This document shows, in pieces, positions 1-5,827 of a DNA stretch of 13,776 nt. Below the pieces are notes generated by a model that worked only from the letters and a program-made list of their open reading frames with translations, did not search any database and was not told where the DNA came from. Made by a program: the position numbers and the translations under genes. Positions within the stretch are counted from its first letter, which is position 1. Every line of letters begins with the position of its first letter. This stretch comes from Dehalococcoidia bacterium (GTDB lineage: Bacteria; Chloroflexota; Dehalococcoidia; Dehalococcoidales; JAUWZL01), in NCBI GenBank assembly GCA_030615305.1, contig JAUWZL010000007.1, forward strand, positions 1 to 13,776, in the 5' to 3' direction.

Positions 1-419
1 GTAGCTTGGGGCACCAGGGGCGGGGTATCAATCAGCTGTATTTTGATGTCTTCAAACTCCATCATCCCGGGCATGGCATTATGCGTGGTGAGAGGGTATT
101 CAGCCACAGCCGGGGAGGCATTGGTTATGCTGGCAACGAGCTGGGATTTGCCCGAGTTAGGCAGCCCGATTACGGCTACCTGGGCAGCCCCCTCCTTTTC
201 AATCATCATGGACACCCGCTGGGCGCCAGATTTCTTGACCAGTAACTGAGTCAGCTTGGCAATTCGGCTTCTTAGCTCGGCACGGAGATGGTCTGTTCCC
301 TTGTGTTTGGGCATAATAGCCAGCATCTCTTCCAGAGCGGCTATCTTTTCGGCCGGGCTTTTAGCCGCCCGGAAATTCCTTTCAGCCTCAAGGTATTGCG
401 GTGGTAGATTGGCTGGCAT
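1..419 (-). CDS. DRG/Obg-like (TGS-type) ribosome-associated GTPase, 3' part cut by the window edge
   Basis: Reading on the minus strand from an ATG at 419-417 gives 139 codons with no stop before the edge, so only the N-terminal part is visible. It opens with an acidic/basic helical segment (about residues 1-60, starting MPANLPPQYLEAE), then a Walker A/G1 motif GLPNSGKS near residue 90, a switch I region EYPLTTHNAMPGMM near 110, and a G3 region QLIDTPP near 130. The helical lead-in before a GTPase core and the YPLTT...PG switch I are typical of the DRG/Rbg group of the Obg superfamily, usually followed by a TGS RNA-binding domain that would lie off the window. Members are thought to act on ribosomes or translation; the substrate here is unknown. 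The G3 motif ends DTPP where most Obg proteins have DTPG. The ATG lies 3 nt after the uvrC stop, so the two are almost certainly co-transcribed. Family assignment is good; exact function is not known. Confidence 0.8.
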   Translation of the reverse strand, partial: MPANLPPQYLEAERNFRAAKSPAEKIAALEEMLAIMPKHKGTDHLRAELRSRIAKLTQLLVKKSGAQRVSMMIEKEGAAQVAVIGLPNSGKSQLVASITNASPAVAEYPLTTHNAMPGMMEFEDIKIQLIDTPPLVPQA

Positions 420-422
420 GCT

Positions 423-2252
423 TTACAGATACTCCTTTATTTTTTGGGCCAGGCTTCGGCTCATGCCCTTAGTGGCGGCTAACTCTCTTGGGGAAGCTTC
501 CCGGATAGCCTGGACTGAGCCAAACTTCTTAAGCAGGTTGCGTTTACGCTTGGGGCCAACACCAGGCACTGAATCAAGGGCTGAGGCAAAGGTCTGCTTC
601 TTACGTACTTTGTGATGGTAGCCCAGGGCGAAGCGGTGCGCTTCGTCTCTTAGGCGCTGTAGTAACTGAAGTCCCGGAGAACTGAAGAGCAGGCTGATTG
701 GTTTTGCTCTTTTCGGGATAAAAATCTCTTCCCTCTCCTTGGCCAAACTGGTGACAGGCACTGAACCGGCTCCAACCTGGCGCATTGCCTCAAGCACCGA
801 ATTTAGCTGCCCCCGGCCGCCATCAATGAGGATGAGGTCGGGCAGTATTGCCCAGCTATCTGGAGCAGAAATGTCTTTACTCTTAAGGCGCCCAAAACGC
901 CGACGGATTATCTCCTGAAGCATGGCGTAGTCGTCAGCACCGGGCACAGTTTTAATTCTAAAGCGTCTATAGTGAGCCGGCTTGGGCTTACCCCGGTCAA
1001 AGACCACCATACTGCCCACGGCAGCTTGCCCCTGTATGTTGGAGATGTCATAGCCTTCCATCCGTGAAGGCAGGCAGGGCAGCTTCAGCTCTCTTTTTAT
1101 CTCCTCCAGGGCAGCCTCAAGCGCTGCCGGCGCCGATAGCTGCTTTATTTTAAGCTGCTCCAGGCCCCGGGTGGCATTCTCAGCGACGGTATCTACCAGT
1201 TGCTTCTTGTTTCCCTTTCCGGGCACTTGAATACGGATCTTGCTTCCCCTCTTGCTTTCAAGCCAGCTTTCAATAACAGCCTTATCCGCCACCGGATGCT
1301 GGAGCAATATTAACGGGGGTATATGGGTGGCAGAGTCATAGAACTGCTTAACAAAGCTGGTCATAATTTGTTCCGGCTCTTCAGAGCGAGTCCCCTGAAG
1401 GATAAAGCCCTCCCGACCAATTAGCTTGCCACCACGAACGAAGAAGACCTGGACATAGGCCTGGTCCTTTTCCTGGGCAAAGGCAATGATATCCTGTTCG
1501 CCCCTCACCGTAATGGCCATTTTCTGCCATTTAACCACCTCTTTGACCGCCTGGATCCGGTCTCTAAGCCTGGCCGCCTTTTCATACTCCAGTGCCTCAG
1601 CGGCTTGCTTCATCCTGCTCTCAAATTGCCGCACCACCATTTCCTGCCTGCCCTCAAGGAAAAGGATTAGCTGCTTAATTACCTCAGCGTATTCTTCTTT
1701 GGTGATAGCCCCTATGCAGGGTCCGGAGCAATTCAGCAGGTCATACTCAAGACAAGGCCGAGAGAGAGCAACAGTAAGGCTTCTAGAACAGGGGCGAAAA
1801 GGGAATATATCTTTAATCACCCTCAGTGCCTGGCGAATCGACCGGGCGCTGGCAAAGGGGCCAAAGTAGCGTCCGCCACCACCTTCCAGGCGGCGGGTAA
1901 TTTGTACCCTGGGCCAGTCCTCTTTAAGGTCTATCTTGAGGTAGGGGAAGTTCTTATCATCTTTAAGACGGACATTGTAGTAAGGGCGGTGTCTCTTTAT
2001 CAGGTTTAGTTCAAGGATAAGGGCTTCCTCTTCTGAACTGGTTATATAGAAGTCGACATCGGCTACCCGGGCTACCATCCGTTGAAATTTTGGTGGTAGC
2101 TTCTGTCCCATGCCAAAGTAGGCCCTTGCCCGATGCCGCAGGTTAGCTGCCTTACCCACATAAAGGATACCACCTTCAGCATCCCTCATAAGATAGACGC
2201 CAGGCTTGGTTGGCAGTTGCTTGACCTGTTCTACTATCGGATTCTCGGCCAT
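423..2252 (-). CDS. uvrC: UvrABC system protein C (excinuclease subunit UvrC)
   Basis: UvrC makes both incisions around a DNA lesion that UvrA and UvrB have marked in nucleotide excision repair. The 609 residues are the usual length and all domains are present: an N-terminal GIY-YIG nuclease (PGVYLM at 17-22, ILYVGKAANLR at 29-39), a cysteine cluster C155, C167, C175, C179, a UVR UvrB-binding helix pair (about 208-243), an RNase H-like nuclease (YDISNIQG at 401-408, LIDGG at 475-479, DEAHR at 536-540), and C-terminal helix-hairpin-helix motifs (VPGVGPKRK at 562-570, then about 590-609). The 12/8/4 cysteine spacing matches the cluster reported to hold an Fe-S centre in E. coli UvrC. The ATG at 2252 has an AGGAGA ribosome site 3-4 nt upstream. 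The gene is followed within 3 nt by the GTPase gene and is divergent from the methyltransferase. Assignment is secure. Confidence 0.98.
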   Translation of the reverse strand: MAENPIVEQVKQLPTKPGVYLMRDAEGGILYVGKAANLRHRARAYFGMGQKLPPKFQRMVARVADVDFYITSSEEEALILELNLIKRHRPYYNVRLKDDKNFPYLKIDLKEDWPRVQITRRLEGGGGRYFGPFASARSIRQALRVIKDIFPFRPCSRSLTVALSRPCLEYDLLNCSGPCIGAITKEEYAEVIKQLILFLEGRQEMVVRQFESRMKQAAEALEYEKAARLRDRIQAVKEVVKWQKMAITVRGEQDIIAFAQEKDQAYVQVFFVRGGKLIGREGFILQGTRSEEPEQIMTSFVKQFYDSATHIPPLILLQHPVADKAVIESWLESKRGSKIRIQVPGKGNKKQLVDTVAENATRGLEQLKIKQLSAPAALEAALEEIKRELKLPCLPSRMEGYDISNIQGQAAVGSMVVFDRGKPKPAHYRRFRIKTVPGADDYAMLQEIIRRRFGRLKSKDISAPDSWAILPDLILIDGGRGQLNSVLEAMRQVGAGSVPVTSLAKEREEIFIPKRAKPISLLFSSPGLQLLQRLRDEAHRFALGYHHKVRKKQTFASALDSVPGVGPKRKRNLLKKFGSVQAIREASPRELAATKGMSRSLAQKIKEYL

Positions 2253-2274
2253 TTTTCTCCTAGCTTACAGTTAT

Positions 2275-2302
2275 ATTTTAACACAGCCTATATATTGGGC
2301 AA
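2275..2302 (-). promoter_or_regulatory. Probable sigma70-type promoter of uvrC
   Basis: Read on the minus strand, TTGCCC (2302-2297) is separated by 16 nt from TAAAAT (2280-2275). Initiation near 2268 would leave a leader of about 16 nt that contains the AGGAGA ribosome site of uvrC. The match is reasonable but not perfect, and the region is AT-rich, so chance matches are possible. Confidence 0.4.
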
Positions 2303-2394
2303 AGCCTACTCTAATGTTGAAAAAGGCTACATGAAGTGATAGGGTTTATGATAAAATTTAAAGCCTTTCTCGTAGCCGAAGATGGTGCCTTCTC

Positions 2395-2910
2395 ATGAAA
2401 AATAAAGCTGGCATAGCCCAATTTCTGGTCGACAATATAGCCCTCTTACCCAAGGGACGAGCCTTTGACGTGGCTATGGGTAATGGCCGGAATACAGTCT
2501 ATCTGGCCCAAATGGGCTATGAAGTTGAAGGTGTGGATATATCAGTCAAACGCATAAATAATGCCCTGGAACTGGCACGAAAGACAGGCGTTATCATCAA
2601 GGCCCAGGTTGCCGATTTGGAGGCTGGGTACCATATTAAGAAGAACGTCTATGATGTCATTATCTGCTTCAACTACCTATATCGCCCCCTGATACCGCAG
2701 ATTAAAGGTGGCTTGAGGCAAGGGGGTATGGTAGTCTACGAGACCTTTCTAATTGACCAGGCCCGGTGGAGACACTTTAAAAACCCGGAGCATTTGCTAA
2801 GGCATAATGAGCTTTTAGACCTGTTTCGTGATTTCCGCTGCCTTCGCTATCGTGAAGGAGTTATAGCAACCCAGCAGGCAATTGCCAGCATAATAGCGGA
2901 AAAGGTTTAA
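2395..2910 (+). CDS. Class I SAM-dependent methyltransferase (TehB-like), substrate unknown
   Basis: A 171-residue Rossmann-fold methyltransferase. Motif I is FDVAMGNGRN (24-33) with a hydrophobic strand before it; an acidic residue ending the next strand (VEGVDIS, 44-50) should bind the ribose of SAM; then come ADLE (73-76), YDVIICFNYL (86-95), a GGMVVYETF strand (110-118) and KNPEHLL (129-135). The order and the last motif resemble the small TehB/tellurite-type methyltransferases common in bacteria, but the acceptor cannot be read from sequence. Many relatives carry a longer N-terminal segment before motif I; here only 23 residues precede it. An in-frame stop at 2359-2361 and no ATG, GTG or TTG between it and 2395 make the ATG at 2395 the only standard start. 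No strong ribosome site is visible before it. The gene is divergent from uvrC and convergent with the coiled-coil gene, so it is probably a single-gene transcript. Confidence 0.82.
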   Translation: MKNKAGIAQFLVDNIALLPKGRAFDVAMGNGRNTVYLAQMGYEVEGVDISVKRINNALELARKTGVIIKAQVADLEAGYHIKKNVYDVIICFNYLYRPLIPQIKGGLRQGGMVVYETFLIDQARWRHFKNPEHLLRHNELLDLFRDFRCLRYREGVIATQQAIASIIAEKV

Positions 2911-3007
2911 GCTCCCGATGCCGTATTTTACTTTTTCTGGCAAGGATAAATAATGAGGCAGGCTGGCTGAACTTACTTAGTAACTAGCCTTCTTTATGGA
3001 GCTTATC

Positions 3008-3628
3008 TTAAGGGCTCTTCGTGCTTTCCTCTAAAGCCTTTATGTATTCGCCGGCTTCCTCAGCCTTGGCTTGTAACTTGGTAAGCACCTTCATCGCTAC
3101 CTCAGTAGCCTCCTTGACTGCGGTAGCAGAAAATGAAGCCAGTGCCGCAATTTCGGCAGCTGCTTTGGCCGCCTTCTCGGCGGCGATTTCCCCAGCCTTA
3201 CGTACCTCATCAGCCTTGCGGCTGGCTTCATCAGATAGCTGCTTGAATACATCAACGGCTTCTCTGGCTTGCCTATCCGCTTCCTCGGCTTTGCTAGATG
3301 CTTTTTCAGCGGCATCGGTAGCCGCCTTGGCTGTTCTCTCAGCCTTAGCCGCAGCCTCAGTAGCTGCCCTGGTGGCTACCTCAGCTGCCTTCTCACCAGC
3401 CTTTCTGGCTTCTATAGCTCTCTTGCTGGCTTCGTCAGAAGCACTGGTGGCCGCCTTGGCTGCTTCGCCGGATACCCTGGCTGCTGCCTCGGCTTTCCTG
3501 GCGGCTTCAGCAGCGGCTGTGATATTTGCTTCCATCTCATCCAGTATCTCTGGAAGCGGAATGCTTAGTATCTTAGAATGCTCATAGGGTGTTTTTCCTA
3601 CCTGCGGCTCAATATCTTTATCAGCCAT
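3008..3628 (-). CDS. Alanine-rich coiled-coil protein with internal duplication, function unknown
   Basis: I do not recognise a named family. The 206 residues start with a non-repetitive segment (1-34, containing TPYEHSKILSIPLPEILD) followed by about 150 residues made largely of Ala, Lys, Glu, Arg, Thr and Ser, with no proline until the C-terminus. This is expected to form long amphipathic helices or a coiled coil, as in histone-H1-like, LEA-like or apolipoprotein-like proteins. Residues 64-93 and 132-161 are an internal repeat (20 of 30 identical by my alignment, offset 68, both starting SDEAS). There is no signal peptide, membrane segment or cysteine, so it should be cytoplasmic; with Lys/Arg and Glu/Asp both abundant it looks mixed in charge. 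The ATG at 3628 has GAGAGG about 7 nt upstream and a strong promoter. Stand-alone gene, convergent with the methyltransferase and divergent from the recombinase. Long reverse-strand ORFs inside it arise from its repetitive alanine codons. Confidence 0.8.
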   Translation of the reverse strand: MADKDIEPQVGKTPYEHSKILSIPLPEILDEMEANITAAAEAARKAEAAARVSGEAAKAATSASDEASKRAIEARKAGEKAAEVATRAATEAAAKAERTAKAATDAAEKASSKAEEADRQAREAVDVFKQLSDEASRKADEVRKAGEIAAEKAAKAAAEIAALASFSATAVKEATEVAMKVLTKLQAKAEEAGEYIKALEESTKSP

Positions 3629-3677
3629 TTTAGCCCTCTCTATTTTAAGACTTAGGCGCTTTGCTTCATTACCCTAT

Positions 3678-3706
3678 ATAATATAGCCATTATCTTCTCT
3701 CGTCAA
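3678..3706 (-). promoter_or_regulatory. Strong sigma70-type promoter of the coiled-coil protein gene
   Basis: Read on the minus strand, TTGACG (3706-3701) and TATTAT (3683-3678) are separated by exactly 17 nt, each hexamer one mismatch from consensus. Initiation near 3671 would give a leader of about 43 nt. It is among the best-formed promoters in the window, suggesting steady expression of this otherwise obscure protein. Confidence 0.65.
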
Positions 3707-3738
3707 TATAACTATATTCCTAGTTTACTTTTCCCCAC

Positions 3739-3776
3739 TTAAAATTTTTATCTAGTTATGTTAAAATAAAACATAA
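3739..3776 (+). promoter_or_regulatory. Weak promoter-like site with dyad upstream of the Xer recombinase gene
   Basis: TTAAAA (3739-3744), a 17-nt spacer and TAAAAT (3762-3767) form a weak promoter-like pair. The -10 hexamer lies inside a perfect inverted repeat, TTATGTT (3756-3762) and AACATAA (3770-3776) with a 7-nt spacer, which could be an operator or could simply reflect the AT-rich composition. TCTAG occurs just outside both arms (3751-3755 and 3781-3785). Confidence 0.3.
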
Positions 3777-3800
3777 ACTATCTAGCAGCCGGGAGGCACA

Positions 3801-4718
3801 GTGAAACAGGATATAAATAGCTTTTTGAACTACCTTGCTGTTGAGAAGGGCTTTTCAGAAAACACGACAGCTGCTTACCAGAATGACCTATACCAGCTTG
3901 CTGACTTCGCTAGGGAAGAGACCGCCAAGCATGGCCTCATGCCGTCATGGAATAATTTTAGTCGGCAGGACATGCTGAGCTACCTTCTTAACCTCAAGGA
4001 GAGGGGCTATGTGGCCACTACTCAAGCCCGCAAGGTGGCCGCTACCAAGTCTTTCTTTAGCTTTATGTTGGCTGAGGGTAAGATAAAAAATAACCCGACG
4101 GAGAATATCAGCTCACCCAGGGTTGGTAAATCGTTGCCCGATGCTATCTCAATCAGCCAAGTCCGCCAGTTGATTGACCAGCCGGCCAAGCTGTCAACCC
4201 CAGAAGCCAAGAGGGATAGGGCAATGCTGGAGCTTCTTTACGCCAGCGGTATGAGGGTCAGTGAGCTGGTGTCCCTGAACCTGGGTGATGTGGATACCAA
4301 AGGTGGCTGTGTGCGCTGTTTCGGCAAGGGAAATAAAGAGCGTCTTATCCCTATTTACCCACAGGCAGCCAAAGCGGTAGAAGAATATGTCACAGCGGTT
4401 CGGCCTCACCTGGCACACAGCGATACAGAGCAGGCTTTATTCCTCAACCAACGCGGTGACCGGCTTACCCGGCAGGGATTATGGCAGATATTAAAAGCTT
4501 ACGCTAAATCGGCTGGGCTAGGCAAGCAGGTTACCCCACACACTTTAAGACACAGCTTTGCCACTCATATGCTGAGCGGCGGAGCTGACCTAAGATATGT
4601 TCAAGAGATGCTGGGCCACGCCAATATCTCTACGACGCAGATTTATACCCACCTCACCTCAGAACATATCCGACGCACCTATGATAGGGCTCACCCCAGG
4701 GCAAAACATTCAGGATAA
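3801..4718 (+). CDS. xerD: Site-specific tyrosine recombinase XerD/XerC
   Basis: A 305-residue tyrosine recombinase of the Xer type, which resolves chromosome dimers at a dif-like site by strand exchange. An N-terminal SAM-like core-binding domain (about 1-90, with VEKGFSENTTAAYQNDL at 14-30) precedes a catalytic domain holding all expected residues: R152 (SGMRVSEL), K176 (GKGNKERL), H247 and R250 (HTLRH), H273 (LGHANISTTQIYTH) and the nucleophile Y282. The closing AHPRA is typical of XerC/XerD. Such an intact Xer protein in a housekeeping setting is more likely chromosomal than phage-borne. XerD versus XerC cannot be settled here, and many Chloroflexota may use a single Xer. Start is GTG at 3801, supported by GGGAGG 4 nt upstream. 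It leads a cluster with the small membrane protein (29 nt gap) and pcm. Confidence 0.93.
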   Translation: MKQDINSFLNYLAVEKGFSENTTAAYQNDLYQLADFAREETAKHGLMPSWNNFSRQDMLSYLLNLKERGYVATTQARKVAATKSFFSFMLAEGKIKNNPTENISSPRVGKSLPDAISISQVRQLIDQPAKLSTPEAKRDRAMLELLYASGMRVSELVSLNLGDVDTKGGCVRCFGKGNKERLIPIYPQAAKAVEEYVTAVRPHLAHSDTEQALFLNQRGDRLTRQGLWQILKAYAKSAGLGKQVTPHTLRHSFATHMLSGGADLRYVQEMLGHANISTTQIYTHLTSEHIRRTYDRAHPRAKHSG

Positions 4719-4747
4719 GCTGACATAACACTACAGGGAGGGTTTGA

Positions 4748-5032
4748 ATGCCAGGTAAATCACGGCACCACAGAGGCAAGCATACATTACCAAGCAAAAA
4801 GAAAAAGAGCCGGCGAAGCCCTCAAGCTGCAGTTTACCAGCAGAAAGCAACTTCCCAGATTAGGGAACCTATTGTTGCCCCACCCAAGGTGGCTGCTCCT
4901 TCACCAGGTGTATCAACCTCAACGATAACCACTGTTAAACACCCTGAACTGCCCCTTGAGCTACGGAGAATTGGAATTCTGGCCGGGATAATGCTGACTG
5001 CCCTCATACTGCTGGCATTGTTCTTAGACTAA
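4748..5032 (+). CDS. Small basic protein with one C-terminal membrane segment, function unknown
   Basis: A 94-residue protein I cannot assign to a named family. Residues 1-25 are strongly basic (K4, R6, R9, K11, four consecutive lysines at 17-20, R22, R23, plus three histidines). Residues 26-66 are Ala/Pro/Ser/Thr-rich and probably disordered. HPELPLELRRIGIL (65-78) leads into one hydrophobic helix (about 75-92) that ends two residues from the C-terminus. The layout is that of a tail-anchored or C-terminally anchored protein; by the positive-inside rule the basic arm should face the cytoplasm, where it could bind nucleic acid, ribosomes or lipid headgroups. No N-terminal signal peptide. A GGGAGG ribosome site lies 6 nt before the ATG. 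It sits 29 nt after the Xer recombinase gene and 20 nt before pcm, so co-transcription is likely. The clear ribosome site and domain-like layout support a real gene. Confidence 0.75.
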   Translation: MPGKSRHHRGKHTLPSKKKKSRRSPQAAVYQQKATSQIREPIVAPPKVAAPSPGVSTSTITTVKHPELPLELRRIGILAGIMLTALILLALFLD

Positions 5033-5052
5033 ACCTTCCCGGGGAACTCATC

Positions 5053-5691
5053 ATGGACTTTGAAGCGGCAAGAGCCAGATTGATAAAACACCTGAGCGTA
5101 AACGTTAGAGATGAGCCGGTGCTGGCGGCAATGTCACGTGTGCCGCGAGAGCGCTTTGTACCGCCAGAGGAGAGACACCTGGCGTATGAGGATAGGCCAC
5201 TGCCTATTGGTTTGGGCCAGACAATCTCACAGCCCTTTATCATTGCCCTTATGACGGCATCTTTAGAGCTTACCGGCCAGGATAAGGTACTAGAGGTGGG
5301 TACTGGCAGTGGCTATCAGGCAGCTATTCTGGCTGAGCTGGTCCGGCTGGTGATTACAGTAGAGCGCCTGCCGCAACTGGCTGAAGCTGCCAAGGGGACA
5401 CTGGACAGCCTGGGCTATAAGAATATCAAGGTGTACCTTGCTGGCCTAACCCTGGGCTGGCCGGCTGAGGCACCCTATGATGCCATATTGGTTACTGCTG
5501 GAGCTCCCAATGTGCCCGACAGCCTGTTATCTCAGCTGGCAATAGGTGGTCGGCTAGTAATACCGGTCGGCTCCCGCTACGAGCAGGAGTTATATAAGAT
5601 CACCAGAGGCCGGGATAGAAATGTAGTCCAGAACCTAGGCGGCTGCCGCTTTGTTTCTCTCATCGGTGACGATGCCTGGACAGAAGAATAA
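5053..5691 (+). CDS. pcm: Protein-L-isoaspartate O-methyltransferase
   Basis: This enzyme methylates isoaspartyl residues in aged proteins using SAM, starting their repair to aspartate. The 212 residues are the normal length. Recognisable are the substrate-site motif GQTISQP (55-61), SAM motif I VLEVGTGSGYQAA (79-91), the ribose-binding acid E104 (TVER), APYDAILVTAGAP (140-152), GGRLVIPVG (165-173) and the C-terminal CRFVSLIG (198-205). One oddity: the segment usually read as GDG before TLGW is AGL here (A130, G131, L132), so the conserved Asp is missing although TLGW follows intact. The reading frame is undisturbed, so this is a substitution and not a frameshift. The ATG at 5053 has a modest GGGGA ribosome site about 8 nt upstream. 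Last gene of the xerD cluster; a stem-loop lies just downstream. Confidence 0.92.
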   Translation: MDFEAARARLIKHLSVNVRDEPVLAAMSRVPRERFVPPEERHLAYEDRPLPIGLGQTISQPFIIALMTASLELTGQDKVLEVGTGSGYQAAILAELVRLVITVERLPQLAEAAKGTLDSLGYKNIKVYLAGLTLGWPAEAPYDAILVTAGAPNVPDSLLSQLAIGGRLVIPVGSRYEQELYKITRGRDRNVVQNLGGCRFVSLIGDDAWTEE

Positions 5692-5708
5692 TTAAACGCT
5701 CCGTTCAG

Positions 5709-5764
5709 GTAATCGACTACCGGGGCTAAAGTGGCTGTTTACAAGCCAGCCGGGTTACGATTAC
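5709..5764 (+). other. Imperfect stem-loop between pcm and the EF-G-like gene
   Basis: GTAATCG (5709-5715) pairs perfectly with CGATTAC (5758-5764). Inside are a partial GC-rich stem (ACC GG at 5719-5723 with CC, a bulged G, then GGT at 5750-5755) and a perfect terminal hairpin TGGCT/AGCCA (5732-5736 and 5744-5748, 7-nt loop). It follows the pcm stop by about 17 nt and abuts the -35 hexamer of the next promoter. It could end pcm transcription, but only a poor T-tract follows (TTGCCCTGTTT); it could also be a DNA dyad for a regulator. Confidence 0.4.
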
Positions 5765-5794
5765 TTGCCCTGTTTGCCGAATTTTATTTATAAT
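5765..5794 (+). promoter_or_regulatory. Probable sigma70-type promoter of the EF-G-like gene
   Basis: TTGCCC (5765-5770), an 18-nt spacer and a consensus TATAAT (5789-5794) lie about 34 nt before the start codon. Initiation near 5801 would give a short leader containing the AAGGAG ribosome site at 5810-5815. The perfect -10 makes this a credible promoter and separates the gene from the xerD cluster. Confidence 0.6.
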
Positions 5795-5827
5795 GTCATA
5801 AAGTAGACTAAGGAGAACAGTGATTTG

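Noticed and set aside
2911..3007. Possible terminator between the convergent methyltransferase and coiled-coil genes
   Set aside because: T-rich runs and a short GAGC/GCTC pairing exist, but no stable GC-rich stem is followed by a T-tract on either strand.
3021..3587. Long plus-strand reading frame rich in Ala and Ser opposite the coiled-coil gene
   Set aside because: It mirrors the repetitive alanine codons of the minus-strand gene, has no ribosome site or promoter, and its protein is low-complexity without domain features. The minus-strand gene has a strong promoter and a clear ribosome site.
3801..4718. Tyrosine recombinase as a sign of an integrated mobile element
   Set aside because: The protein has the length and motifs of housekeeping XerC/XerD, no att-like direct repeats, tRNA or phage genes are near, and its neighbours are ordinary chromosomal genes.
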